Under the pieces are notes generated by a model. It did no database searches and had not been told where the DNA came from. It saw nothing but the letters and a program-made list of their open reading frames with translations. 64,000 bases of DNA, taken from Microbaculum sp051390635. GTDB lineage: Bacteria; Pseudomonadota; Alphaproteobacteria; Rhizobiales; Tepidamorphaceae. The stretch is taken from the NCBI RefSeq assembly GCF_051390635.1, contig NZ_JBPODT010000005.1:124001-188000 (forward strand), read 5' to 3'. A program made the position numbers and the translations under genes. This document shows positions 1 through 8,681 of the stretch, in pieces. Numbering within the stretch: position 1 is the first letter of the stretch; each line of letters starts with the position of its first letter.

Positions 1-1295
1 CCGTAGCCGATCGAGGCGAAGCCGCGATCGGGCACGAAGCCGCGTCCGGCCTGCTTCGTATCGTAGAGCAGCCCGCCCCAATGCGCGGCGAATCCGCCGT
101 CGGCGACGAGAATGCCGTCGGCCGGCATCGCCGCGTTCAACTCGTTCAGGAGCCGCGCCATGTTGATCGGCCGCTCGTCTGAGGTCAGGCGCGCCTCGAC
201 CGACCCGCGCCACTCGGCCATCTTCGCCGCGACCTCGTCGGCATATCCCTGCTGGCGCGCGCGGATCTCGTCCGCCTCGCCGGCAAGTTCCAGGGCCAGG
301 TCGCGCAGGCCCTCGCGGGCGTCACCCCAAAGCCTGAGCGTCGGCTGGAAGGTACGGCCGAATTCCTCGGCCACGTTGTCGAGATGGATCACGGTCTTGC
401 CGGCGGCCGGCACGGTGTACCGCTTGGTCGCGATCTCGCCCAGCTTGCAGCCGACGACCAGCAGGCAGTCGGAGGCATCTATCAGGGCGTTGGCGATGCG
501 GTCGTAGCGCCCGAACAGGCCGGCATTGAGCGGGTCGGAACAGGCGATCGCGCCCTTACCGGTCATGGTGTGGGCGACCGGAAGGTTGATCGCGTGCGCC
601 AGCGCTTCCGCCGCCGCCGTGGCGCCGCTGATATGGACGCCGCCGCCGCACAGCATCAGCGGCCGCCTGGCGCCGGCGAGCATCGCCGCGGCGCGCGTAA
701 GGTCTTCCGAGGCGGGACGGCAGCGCAGCGACGGGGCCATCGATATCCCGGGGTCGACCGCGAACTCCGCCTCGTCGAAGGGATGGGTGCCGTGGCAGAC
801 ATCCTCGGGCACGTCCACGACGACAGGGCCTGGCCGCCCGGAGGTCGCGACCTGGAAGGCGCGGCGGACCAACTCCGGGATGCGTTCGACCATCTCGATG
901 CGGATCAGCTCCTTGCAGGCCGGCCGGAGGATCTCGATCTGCCGGGTCTCCTGCGTCATGTTCTTCCAGGCGTGCAGGCGGTGGGTGTCGCCGACGAAGA
1001 CGACGAGCGGCGAGCCGGCGTTGAGCGCCTCGACGAGACCGGTGACGAGATTGGTGGCGCCCGGCCCCAGCGTGGCGTCGCAGACGCCGACGCGGCCGGC
1101 AACCTTGGCATAGGCGTCGGCGATGAACACCGCGCAACGCTCGTCGTTGATCAGGTTGTGATCGAGCCCGATCCGCCGCGCCGCGTCGTAGAAGGGCAGG
1201 AGCTGGAAGCCGCCCATGCCGAACATCGGCCCGGTGCCGCAGGCCTTCAGCATGCGGGCCATCGCCTCGCCGCCGGTCATCTCGTTGGTACTCAC
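1..1295 (-). CDS. Acetolactate-synthase-like ThDP-dependent enzyme (partial, runs off left edge)
   Basis: The first 431 codons of a thiamine-diphosphate enzyme of the acetolactate synthase/benzoylformate decarboxylase superfamily. The GTG start at 1295 has an AGGAG ribosome site seven bases upstream. The N-terminal PYR domain is clear, with the cofactor-activating glutamate at about residue 52 in a NDERCAVFIADAYAK segment, followed by GVCDATLGPGATNLVTG. The central domain follows, and the window ends before the C-terminal GDG cofactor motif would appear. It is the last gene of the E1-TRAP operon, 30 bases after dctM. The substrate is unknown; ThDP enzymes in such operons cleave or join 2-oxo acids. 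The superfamily is certain from the motifs. Acetolactate synthase activity itself is not implied. Confidence 0.85.
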   Translation of the reverse strand, partial: MSTNEMTGGEAMARMLKACGTGPMFGMGGFQLLPFYDAARRIGLDHNLINDERCAVFIADAYAKVAGRVGVCDATLGPGATNLVTGLVEALNAGSPLVVFVGDTHRLHAWKNMTQETRQIEILRPACKELIRIEMVERIPELVRRAFQVATSGRPGPVVVDVPEDVCHGTHPFDEAEFAVDPGISMAPSLRCRPASEDLTRAAAMLAGARRPLMLCGGGVHISGATAAAEALAHAINLPVAHTMTGKGAIACSDPLNAGLFGRYDRIANALIDASDCLLVVGCKLGEIATKRYTVPAAGKTVIHLDNVAEEFGRTFQPTLRLWGDAREGLRDLALELAGEADEIRARQQGYADEVAAKMAEWRGSVEARLTSDERPINMARLLNELNAAMPADGILVADGGFAAHWGGLLYDTKQAGRGFVPDRGFASIGY

Positions 1296-1325
1296 CGCAC
1301 GTCTCCTACGCGTATTAGAGGCATG

Positions 1326-2624
1326 TCATACCCGGTAGCCCAGCATCTTGGGCAGCCACAGGGCGATTTCCGGAAACAGGATGACGAGCAGCATCGCCGT
1401 GCCCATCGTCAGCATGAGCCAGAGGATCCACGGCACCGTCGCCTCGATCGGCACCCGCGCGATGCGCGCGGTGACCATCAGGTTGACGGCGACCGGCGGC
1501 GTGAACTGGCCGATGGCGATGTTCATGGCCATCAGCACGCCGAACCAGGTCAGGTTCCACTCGAAGGCGATCGCGATCGGCACCAGCAGCGGCAGCGTGA
1601 TCAGGTAGATCGACACGCCGTCGAGGATCATGCCGGCGACCAACAACACCGCCATCACCAGGATCAGCACAACCAGGCCGGAGTCGCTCACCGCCAGGAT
1701 CGATTGCGCCGCGTGGTCGAAGGCGCCCAGCGTCGAGCCGGCCCAGGCGAACAGGCCGGCCAGAGAGATGATGACCATGATCACCGCCGAGGTCTCGGCG
1801 CTGTCGGCGAGCACCGACCAGACGTCGCGCCAACCCATCTTGCGATAGATCAGGACGCCGACGAGGAAACCGTAGGCGACCGCCACGGCGGCGGCTTCCG
1901 TCGGCGTGAACAGGCCCGAGCGCAGGCCGCCGAGGATGATCACGGGCGCGAGCAGGCCGGGAACCGCTTGCCACAGGCTTTTCCAGAACTCAGGCCGTTC
2001 CGCAAGCTCTTGCGCGCCGAAATCGTGCCGCCGGCTCAGGATCAGCGTCGGCAGGATCACCGCGGCGCCCGCCAGGACGCCCGGGACGAGCCCGGCGGCG
2101 AACAGCGCCCGCAAATCCATGCCCGGCACCAGGATCGAATAGACGATCAGCGCGATCGACGGCGGGATCAGGATCGCGGTCGAGGCCGAGGCGGCGATGA
2201 CGCTGGCCGAGAATTCGCGCGGATAGCCGGCCTTCATCATCGACGGGATCATGATGGTGGCGACAGCGGCGGCATCCGCCGGGCCGGACCCCGACATGCC
2301 CCCCATGATCATGCACACCAGCGTGGCGACGACCGCGAGCCCGCCGCGGCGCGGCCCGACGATCGCCTGGGCGAAGGTAACGAGCCGGCCGGCGACGCCG
2401 GAGCGCTCGAACACCATGCCCGTCAGAATGAACAGCGGGATCGCGATCAGCGGATATTTCGCGATCGAGGTGTAGGTATTGGTGCCGATCATCGCGACCG
2501 TCTGCAGGTCGAGACCGATGGCGACGGCCGCCGCGCCCGCGAGCCCCAGCGCCACGGCGATCGGCGTGCCGACGGCGAGGAGGACGACGAAGACGCCGAT
2601 CAGGACGAAATTCGCCGCGATCAT
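1326..2624 (-). CDS. dctM: TRAP transporter large permease (DctM family)
   Basis: The 432-residue multi-spanning subunit of a tripartite ATP-independent periplasmic transporter, which moves the substrate across the inner membrane using the sodium or proton gradient. The protein is hydrophobic throughout and carries typical family segments such as GMSGSGPADAAAVATI (the conserved SGSG/A-D-A loop) and IPPSIALIVYS. Length matches the family (about 425-435). Its ATG overlaps the dctQ stop as ATGA, so the two membrane subunits are probably translationally coupled. The substrate cannot be read from this subunit. A related set lies at 44364-47266. Confidence 0.95.
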   Translation of the reverse strand: MIAANFVLIGVFVVLLAVGTPIAVALGLAGAAAVAIGLDLQTVAMIGTNTYTSIAKYPLIAIPLFILTGMVFERSGVAGRLVTFAQAIVGPRRGGLAVVATLVCMIMGGMSGSGPADAAAVATIMIPSMMKAGYPREFSASVIAASASTAILIPPSIALIVYSILVPGMDLRALFAAGLVPGVLAGAAVILPTLILSRRHDFGAQELAERPEFWKSLWQAVPGLLAPVIILGGLRSGLFTPTEAAAVAVAYGFLVGVLIYRKMGWRDVWSVLADSAETSAVIMVIISLAGLFAWAGSTLGAFDHAAQSILAVSDSGLVVLILVMAVLLVAGMILDGVSIYLITLPLLVPIAIAFEWNLTWFGVLMAMNIAIGQFTPPVAVNLMVTARIARVPIEATVPWILWLMLTMGTAMLLVILFPEIALWLPKMLGYRV

Positions 2625-3151
2625 GACGCCGTGCCCCTGAGCGTGGCGATCAGCCGGCCGAGGATCCTGAGCAGGATCACGATGCCCAGGATCGGCAGCC
2701 AGACCGTGTAGATCCAGGTCGGATAACCGAGGCCCGGCGAGGTCTCGCCGAAGCGGAACTCATCCCAGCTGAGTTCGCCCGAGTACCAGACCACCAGGGC
2801 GAACATGAGGAACGAGGCGAGCGCGGCGACCACCTCGCAGGCCAGCCGACCGCGCGGCGACAGCTTGTCGGCGAGAAAGGTGATGCGGATGTTCTCGTTC
2901 GTGGCGAAGGCCAGCGAGGCCCCGACGAAGGTCATGAACACCAGCAGGAAGACGGAAAATTCCTCGGTGAAGGCGAAGGAGACGTCGGTGGCGTAGCGCA
3001 CCACCACGTTGGCGAAGCTGATCAGGCAGATCAGCCCCATGGCGACGGCGCCGGCGGCCCGCTCGAGCGAGATCGGCACCCGCGCGTGTTTCGCGCCAGG
3101 CTTCTCGGGAATGTCTGCGCCGGTGTCTGACACGGGTCTCGCCCTGTTCAT
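2621..3151 (-). CDS. dctQ: TRAP transporter small permease (DctQ family)
   Basis: A 176-residue, four-helix membrane subunit that pairs with DctM. The N-terminus up to about residue 30 is polar. Four hydrophobic segments follow, including AVAMGLICLISFANVVVRY and the conserved EEFSVFLLVFMTFVGASLAF. The ATG at 3151 has no good Shine-Dalgarno sequence; an in-frame GTG at about 3133 is an alternative. The longer open frame reading upstream of 3151 is the dctP gene in the wrong frame and was discarded. The stop overlaps the dctM start. Confidence 0.9.
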   Translation of the reverse strand: MNRARPVSDTGADIPEKPGAKHARVPISLERAAGAVAMGLICLISFANVVVRYATDVSFAFTEEFSVFLLVFMTFVGASLAFATNENIRITFLADKLSPRGRLACEVVAALASFLMFALVVWYSGELSWDEFRFGETSPGLGYPTWIYTVWLPILGIVILLRILGRLIATLRGTAS

Positions 3152-3198
3152 CGAAACTGGGGAGAGCGGGCGCTGGCGCGCCCGCTCCCGTCGTCCGA

Positions 3199-4212
3199 TC
3201 AGCGATTGGCGATCGACTCTTCGGCCATTTCTACGATTTCGGGGCCAATCTTTTCCTTCCAGTCGGCGTAGACGCCCCGCGTCGCGTCGACGAAGGCCTG
3301 GCGCTCTTCCGGCGTCAGCTCGATCACCTCGACGCCGAGCGCGCGGACTTCCTCGATGGCGGAATTGTCGCCGCCGGTCAGGCCCTTGCGTGCGACCTCG
3401 ATGCCGACCGCGCCGGCATCCAGCGCCGCCTGGCGGACGATGGCCTGGTCCTCGGGCGAGAACGCGTTCCAGACGTCCTGATTGACCGCGAAGATCAGCG
3501 GATCGGCGACGTAGTGCCAAAGCGTCAGGTTCGTCTGTCCGATCTCGTGCATCTTGGCGATGGTGAAGACCGACAGCGGGTTCTCCTGTCCGTCGACGGC
3601 GCCCGTCGTCAGCGCCGGCTTGGCGTCGGCCCAGCTCATCTGGGTCGGATTGGCGCCGAGCGCGGTGAAGGTGTCGTTGAACAGCGGCGAGCCGACGACA
3701 CGCATCTTCAGGCCCTTGAGGTCGTCGGGGGTGCGGATCGGATGCTTGGAGTTCGATACCTCGCGATAGCCGTTCTCCGCCCAGGCGAGCGGCTCGACGC
3801 CGTTCTCGCGCAGGATCGCGAACAGCTTCTCGCCGACCGGGCCCTGGGTCAGCACGTCGATCGACTCGTAGTCGGGCATCAGGAACGGCAACGAGAAGAG
3901 ATTCAGTTCCTTGATCTGCGGCGACCAGTTGATCGTCGAGCCCACGGCCATGTCGATGATGCCGCGACGCATCGCGGTGAATTCCTTGGTCTGGTCGCCG
4001 GACACGAGCTGGGCACCCGGATAGACCTTCATCTTGATGCGGCCGTCGGTGCGCTCGCCGACGAGCTCGGCCCATTTCTCCGCCGCGATACCCCACGGGA
4101 ACGGCGCCGGCACGACGGTCGAGATCTTGTACTCTTCCTTGTACTCGGCGGCAGCCGGCATCGCCGTCAGGGCGGCCAGGCCGGCAAGCAGAGCGACTTT
4201 CAAGATACGCAT
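3199..4212 (-). CDS. dctP: TRAP transporter substrate-binding protein (DctP family)
   Basis: A 337-residue periplasmic solute receptor that delivers ligand to DctQM. It starts with a Sec signal (MRILKVALLAGLAALTAMPAAAEY, cleavage likely after AAA). The second of two close in-frame ATGs, at 4212, is preferred because GGGAG lies seven bases before it. Family features include the EFTAMRRGIIDMAVGSTINW region and the long ligand-contacting helix. The conserved arginine is probably in LKGLKMRVVGSPLF. DctP receptors usually bind organic acids through such an arginine. The neighbouring E1 and ThDP genes suggest a 2-oxo or hydroxy acid, but this is inference. Confidence 0.95.
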   Translation of the reverse strand: MRILKVALLAGLAALTAMPAAAEYKEEYKISTVVPAPFPWGIAAEKWAELVGERTDGRIKMKVYPGAQLVSGDQTKEFTAMRRGIIDMAVGSTINWSPQIKELNLFSLPFLMPDYESIDVLTQGPVGEKLFAILRENGVEPLAWAENGYREVSNSKHPIRTPDDLKGLKMRVVGSPLFNDTFTALGANPTQMSWADAKPALTTGAVDGQENPLSVFTIAKMHEIGQTNLTLWHYVADPLIFAVNQDVWNAFSPEDQAIVRQAALDAGAVGIEVARKGLTGGDNSAIEEVRALGVEVIELTPEERQAFVDATRGVYADWKEKIGPEIVEMAEESIANR

Positions 4213-4249
4213 GAGCATTCTCCCTTCGTTGGTACGTTTTTACCTGTTG

Positions 4250-5224
4250 TTACGGTGTGACGAGATCGCGCGCGGCTGCGGCGACGGCGTCCGCGGTGAC
4301 CCGCACCTCGTCCTCGAGCGGCGGGGCGTAGCTGATCGGGATGCGCGGCGCGCCGAGCCGCCTCACCGGCGCCTTCAGAGCACCGTGCAGGGCCTCGGCG
4401 ACGGTGGCCGCGACCTCCGCGCCGAATCCGGCGACCGAAACCGACTCCTGGACGACCAGGAGCCGACCCGTCGTCTCCACGCTTTTCAGCACCGCAGCTT
4501 TGTCCCAGGGCCACAGCGTGCGCAGATCGATGACTTCGGCCTCGATGCCCTCGCCCGACAGCGCTTTCGCGGCCTCCGCGGCCGTATGCACCGCCGCCGA
4601 CCACGAAACGATCGTAACGTCCTTGCCGTCGCGAACCATGCGTGCCTTGCCGAAGTCGACCACGACGTCGCCGTCCGGCACCTCGCCCTCGAGCGGCCAC
4701 AGGTTCTTGTGTTCCATGAACACGACCGGATCGTCACAACGGATCGCGGATTTCAACAGCCCCTTGGCGTCGGCCGGCGTCGACGGCACGGCGACGACGA
4801 GGCCGGGAATATGGGCATACCAGGCCTCCAGCGACTGCGAATGCTGGGCCGCGGACGAGCGCCACATGCCGATGGGCTCGCGTACCACGATCGGCACGCG
4901 CGTCTGGCCGCCGAACATGTAACGGGCCTTGGCGGCCTGGTTGACGAGTTCGTCGACGGCACACAGGGCGAAGTCGGAGAACCGCATCTCGACGATCGGC
5001 CGCGTACCCGTCATCGCCGCGCCGACGGCGGCGCCCAGGATGCAGGATTCCGAAATCGGCGCGTCCGAGATCCGGTCCGAGCCGAATTCGTCAGCCAGGC
5101 CCTTGTACTGGCCGAACACACCACCGCGGCCGAGATCCTCGCCGACGGCCCAGACGAGCGAATCGCGGCGCATTTCCTCCGCGACCGCCTGGCGGCCGGC
5201 TTCCATGTAGGTAACGCGGGCCAT
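4250..5224 (-). CDS. 2-oxo acid/acetoin dehydrogenase E1 beta subunit
   Basis: A 324-residue beta subunit of a heterotetrameric ThDP-dependent E1 (PdhB/AcoB family), holding the pyrimidine side of the cofactor site. The start at 5224 (MARVTYMEAGRQAV) fits the family, and its ATG shares one base with the stop of the alpha gene. Diagnostic segments are VGEDLGRGGVFGQYKGL, DAPISESCILGAAVGAA (with the cofactor-activating Glu) and IVVREPIGMWRSSAAQHSQSLEAWYAHIPGL written in pieces along residues 110-145. The C-terminal transketolase fold follows. No E2 (lipoyl) or E3 gene is adjacent, so the acceptor complex must be elsewhere or the enzyme works differently. Confidence 0.9.
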   Translation of the reverse strand: MARVTYMEAGRQAVAEEMRRDSLVWAVGEDLGRGGVFGQYKGLADEFGSDRISDAPISESCILGAAVGAAMTGTRPIVEMRFSDFALCAVDELVNQAAKARYMFGGQTRVPIVVREPIGMWRSSAAQHSQSLEAWYAHIPGLVVAVPSTPADAKGLLKSAIRCDDPVVFMEHKNLWPLEGEVPDGDVVVDFGKARMVRDGKDVTIVSWSAAVHTAAEAAKALSGEGIEAEVIDLRTLWPWDKAAVLKSVETTGRLLVVQESVSVAGFGAEVAATVAEALHGALKAPVRRLGAPRIPISYAPPLEDEVRVTADAVAAAARDLVTP

Positions 5225-6231
5225 CAGAACGCCTCCTCGCGCGGATCGCCGATATCCTGGACGTCCGCGAAAGCGAGGGCGGTGTCGGGCCACTCCGTTG
5301 CCTTTGCGGTTTCGTAGGCTTGCCTCATCTCCGCTTCCGCCGCCCGGTGCATCGCGTCGAGCTCGGCCGGCGCGACCCCGGCGCGGACGAGCACGTCGCG
5401 GGCGTATTCGATCGGATCGTTGAGCCAGCGTTCCTGCACTTCCTCCTCCGCCCGGTAGGGCGCTGGGTCCGCGCTGGTGTGGCCGGTAAGGCGATAGGTG
5501 TTCGCCAGAAGAAACCGCGGCGTGCCCCGGCGCGCCTCCTCGATCAGCGCACGGGCGATCTCGTCGACCGCCACGACATCGTTGCCGTCCACGATCTCCG
5601 CCTTGATGCCGATCGATTCCGCGCGGGCCGCCGGGCCGCCGCCGGCGGTCATCGCATGGGTGCGCGTCGTCGCCGCGAACCCGTTGTCCTCGCAGACGAA
5701 CAGGATCGGCAGCTTGAATACGCCGGCCCAGTTCAGCCCCTCGAGGAAGGGTCCGCGATTGATCGCACCGTCGCCGAAGAAACAGACGACGACCTTGTCC
5801 TCGCCCCTCAGCTTGATCGCGTGCGCCGCGCCGGCGGCGATGTTGATGTTGGCGGCGACGACGCCGTTGGCGCCCAGCATACCGACCGAGAAATCGGCGA
5901 TATGCATCGAACCACCCTTACCGCCGCTGGTGCCGCCGGCCCGCCCGAACAGCTCGCGCATCATGGCGAGCGCATCGGCGCCCTTGGCCATGGTGTGGCC
6001 GTGACCGCGATGGGTCGACAGGATGATGTCGTCGCGCTTCAGGTTTCCGCAGACGCCGGCGGCGACCGCTTCCTGTCCGATGGAGGGATGAATGGCGCCG
6101 AGGACCAGTTTCTCGGTCGACGCCGTGATGGCAGCGCGCTCGAACTCTCGGATCCGGCACATCTGGCCGAACTGCGCCTTCAGGCGCTCGATGTTCAGAT
6201 TGGAGGCACGTGTGGATTGGCCGGCCGGCAC
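5224..6231 (-). CDS. 2-oxo acid/acetoin dehydrogenase E1 alpha subunit
   Basis: A 335-residue alpha subunit of a ThDP-dependent E1 (PdhA/AcoA family). The cofactor motif is complete: GDGAINRG at about residues 153-160 through to the asparagine in CEDNGFAA near residue 183. HIADFSVGMLGANGVV and the phosphorylation-loop-like GGKGGSMH segment are also typical. I prefer the GTG at 6231 (GGGAG nine to ten bases upstream) over the more distal ATG at 6267, which has no ribosome site. It is the first gene of the minus-strand operon, so its promoter should lie in 6232-6840. Confidence 0.88.
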   Translation of the reverse strand: MPAGQSTRASNLNIERLKAQFGQMCRIREFERAAITASTEKLVLGAIHPSIGQEAVAAGVCGNLKRDDIILSTHRGHGHTMAKGADALAMMRELFGRAGGTSGGKGGSMHIADFSVGMLGANGVVAANINIAAGAAHAIKLRGEDKVVVCFFGDGAINRGPFLEGLNWAGVFKLPILFVCEDNGFAATTRTHAMTAGGGPAARAESIGIKAEIVDGNDVVAVDEIARALIEEARRGTPRFLLANTYRLTGHTSADPAPYRAEEEVQERWLNDPIEYARDVLVRAGVAPAELDAMHRAAEAEMRQAYETAKATEWPDTALAFADVQDIGDPREEAF

Positions 6232-6840
6232 CCTTGGAGTCTCCCTGTCCCTGCCACGCCAGCGCATCCGAACCGCGCTGCGTGGATCATTGTCGATCGC
6301 CTCCGGTCAACGACCGCGTCCGGGTTTGGGCGCGATGCATCTTCCGTCAGGCGAAACGGTTGTTTTTTGGATTGTATTGTCGGCTGAAGACCACGAAGAG
6401 CGATTTTCTTCGCTTTTTCCCGCCAGTGCTCGTTGTCCTCCAATCCGTCTCGTATTCGTTTTCATATCGATTTCGGAATTTGTTCCGTATTGCGGAACTT
6501 AATAAAAATAAAATGGAACAAATTGTCGGTCAAGCAGTCGTTGAACCTTTCGCCGAACCGACAGGCCCGGCGTCATATCCGGATGCACAGTATCGGAGCA
6601 TCCCGAGGCGGCCGGGGCCTTCGCGCGTGCTTCGACAATTCGGCTGACCCAATTCATCTCCGCATCGGTTACGGTGAACGCGTCGAAATTCGCCGGCGCG
6701 TGTGCCCGCCGGACTTTCCGTTCCGGCCCGGGCCGTCGACGATCGGTCCAAGGGCCGGGGGTAGACCTTGACAGCGGCGCCCGACGGCCCATCAGTACTT
6801 CGGCAAGAGAAAATCCCGGATCGCGAAGACTGGAATACAA
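6232..6840. other. Divergent intergenic region with AT-rich centre
   Basis: Six hundred bases between the E1-TRAP operon (minus) and the citryl-CoA-lyase-like gene (plus). No open frame here looks coding on either strand. The part from about 6360 to 6540 is clearly more AT-rich than its surroundings and contains the CGGAA/TTCCG array described separately, so both promoters are expected here. I could not fix a -10/-35 pair with confidence. Confidence 0.6.
6474..6498. promoter_or_regulatory. Operator-like CGGAA/TTCCG array (IclR-type candidate)
   Basis: Three alternating half-sites, CGGAA (6474-6478), TTCCG (6483-6487) and CGGAA (6493-6497), give two overlapping dyads. One has a four-base spacer. 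The other is GTTCCG-TATTG-CGGAAC, a perfect six-base dyad with a five-base spacer. From memory, TTCCG-N5-CGGAA resembles operators of IclR-family regulators. No such regulator gene is in the window. The site lies about 245 bases upstream of the E1 alpha start. Confidence 0.5.
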
Positions 6841-7653
6841 ATGCGAATAGGCAAGCAAGACCAAGCCTTTACGGCGATCGCCACCTCGAATAAACATTCG
6901 GTCACCGTTCGCGGGAACGATCTGTGCAACGATCTGATCGGCAAGATCGATTTCACCGACTATTTCTGGCTGCTGGTCACCGGAGAGCGCCCCGACGACA
7001 AACAACGCCTCGTGACGAACGCCTGTCTCGTCGCGATCGCGGAGCATGGATTGGTCCCCAGCGTCCAGGCCGCGCGCATGACGCTCGCGGCCGCTCCCGA
7101 AGCCTGGCAGGGCGCCATGTCCGCCGGCCTGCTCGGCATGGGATCGGTCGTCGCCGGCAGCTCCGAGGAGGCGGGGCGCTGTCTCGCCGAACTCCTGGAG
7201 AAAAGCCGCGGCACCGGTCGCGATATCGAGGACGTCTGCCGCGAGACGTTGCAGGAGCTGAAGGCGGCACGCCGGAAGGTCCCCGGGCTCGGCCATCCGC
7301 AGCACAGCGCCGGCGATCCGCGCGCCAACGCGCTGCTGACGCTCGCCGACGACAACGGCGTCTCCGGCGACTATGTCCGCGCGCTGCGGCTCCTCGGGGA
7401 GCTCGCGCCCGCGATCATGGATCGTCCGCTGCCGATAAACGTCTCCGGCGCGATTCCCGCGCTGATGCTGGACGCCGGCTGGCCGCTGGAGGCGCTCAAG
7501 GGCGTGCCTCTACTGGCCCGCGCCGCCGGCCTCGTCGCGCATCTCTACGAGGAATCCCAACGCTCCATCGGCTTCATCATGTCCCACGAGGCCGATCAGG
7601 CGATCGGCTACGACGGAGCGACATCCGATACCCCCGGGAAATCCGGGTCCTGA
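6841..7653 (+). CDS. Citryl-CoA-lyase-like protein (citrate synthase fold)
   Basis: A 270-residue protein matching the citrate-synthase homology domain of citryl-CoA lyases and of ATP-citrate lyase. Such enzymes split citryl-CoA into acetyl-CoA and oxaloacetate. The two expected active-site histidines are present in IAEHGLVPS and in GLGHPQHSAGDPRANALL, with the terminal GLVAHLYEE helix. The third catalytic position, the aspartate of the family NVDG motif, reads serine here (LPINVSGAIPA), so activity or specificity may differ. It stands alone, divergent from the E1-TRAP operon. No citryl-CoA synthetase is adjacent. It could act on another branched acyl-CoA. Confidence 0.8.
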   Translation: MRIGKQDQAFTAIATSNKHSVTVRGNDLCNDLIGKIDFTDYFWLLVTGERPDDKQRLVTNACLVAIAEHGLVPSVQAARMTLAAAPEAWQGAMSAGLLGMGSVVAGSSEEAGRCLAELLEKSRGTGRDIEDVCRETLQELKAARRKVPGLGHPQHSAGDPRANALLTLADDNGVSGDYVRALRLLGELAPAIMDRPLPINVSGAIPALMLDAGWPLEALKGVPLLARAAGLVAHLYEESQRSIGFIMSHEADQAIGYDGATSDTPGKSGS

Positions 7654-7694
7654 GATCGACCGGCGGGCCGCGCGAAAGTGTCGTTCTCCGCGGC

Positions 7695-7710
7695 CGGCAC
7701 GTTCGTGCCG
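7695..7710. terminator. Stem-loop between convergent genes
   Basis: CGGCAC-GTTC-GTGCCG is a perfect six-base stem in the gap between the citryl-CoA-lyase-like gene and the convergent kinase gene. There is no T-tract on either side, so it is at best a weak or Rho-assisted transcription end. Confidence 0.3.
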
Positions 7711-7741
7711 ACATCGTAATCGGGTGGTTCTGGGTGCCGGA

Positions 7742-8665
7742 TCAGCCTTCGCGCACGGCGTCCACGTGGCGCGCAAAGTCCCGCGTCGCCATCAGCGCCT
7801 TGCAGCGCTCGAACCGGTTGATGGAATAGGCCCAGAAATCCTCGACCGGGTTGTTTTTGGCGTGCTGGATCAGGCCCCACAGCGTCCAGAGCAGGTCGCA
7901 CATCGCCTTGTAGATGACCATGCGACCGCGATCGACAGCCGTCGCCGGGCCGCCGAAATAGGCTTCGATCAGCCGGCGGTCCATGTCGGCGTCGAAGCCG
8001 CCTTCGACCGATAGGTCGCCCAGATCCCACATCGGATCGTTCATACCGGAATATTCCCAGTCGACGATCCACATGATGTCGCCGGTATCGAGGAAATTCT
8101 CGCACAGCGGATCGCAGTGGCACGGGGCCAGCGGCAGCGGATGCGCCGACAAGGCGCCGCGTACCGTCTCGGCGTCCGCGACGACGTCGTGATAGCCATC
8201 CGGGACCGCGGCGCCGAGCCTTTTCAGGTGGCCGAGATATTCGTCGATCATCGAGAACAGCTCGAAGCGAAAGTCGAACTTGCCCGCGTTGTCATGCAGT
8301 TTCCGGAACGCCCTGCCGGCACGTTCGATGGCGCCCGGCGTCGTCGCGAACAAGTCGGCGCTCATGGTCGTCGAGCCATCGACATAGCGGGTGACCATGA
8401 CACCGTCGGCGCCGAAGTGAACCACCCCCGGCGACACCCCGGCGGCGGCCGCGGCTTTCGCGTTGGTTTCCTCCACCTTGCGGTCGATATACTCGGAGGT
8501 TCCCTCGCCGGGCAGGCGCAGGCAGTAGCGTTCGCCGTCGAGATCCACCTGGAACACCAGATTGGTGAGCCCGCCGAGCCGCGTGAGCGAGGCCGCCGCG
8601 ACGTTTTTCCCGGCAAAGGCGGCAATGCCGGAAAGCGCTGTCCGGGCCGCGTCGGTTTCGCTCAT
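7742..8665 (-). CDS. Choline/aminoglycoside kinase family phosphotransferase (kinase B)
   Basis: A 307-residue small-molecule kinase of the APH/choline-kinase superfamily. The catalytic loop is HCDPLCEN (H183, D185, N190) and the metal-binding aspartate lies in IVDWEYSGMNDPMWDLG (about D202). A glycine-rich N-terminal loop (RLGGLTNLVFQVDLDG) and an ATP-binding strand precede them. It is the last gene of the methylamine-type operon, 16 bases after a dehydrogenase gene. A second member of the family (13647-14522) lies upstream in the same operon. The substrate is probably an amino alcohol, inferred from family and neighbours. Start ATG at 8665 has an AGGGG site. Confidence 0.85.
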   Translation of the reverse strand: MSETDAARTALSGIAAFAGKNVAAASLTRLGGLTNLVFQVDLDGERYCLRLPGEGTSEYIDRKVEETNAKAAAAAGVSPGVVHFGADGVMVTRYVDGSTTMSADLFATTPGAIERAGRAFRKLHDNAGKFDFRFELFSMIDEYLGHLKRLGAAVPDGYHDVVADAETVRGALSAHPLPLAPCHCDPLCENFLDTGDIMWIVDWEYSGMNDPMWDLGDLSVEGGFDADMDRRLIEAYFGGPATAVDRGRMVIYKAMCDLLWTLWGLIQHAKNNPVEDFWAYSINRFERCKALMATRDFARHVDAVREG

Positions 8666-8681
8666 GGTGCCCCCTTTTCTG

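Noticed and set aside
384..2711. 775-codon plus-strand open frame opposite dctM and the ThDP gene
   Set aside because: The product is a low-complexity Arg/Asp/His-rich chain with no domain. It is the antisense shadow of real genes in GC-rich DNA.
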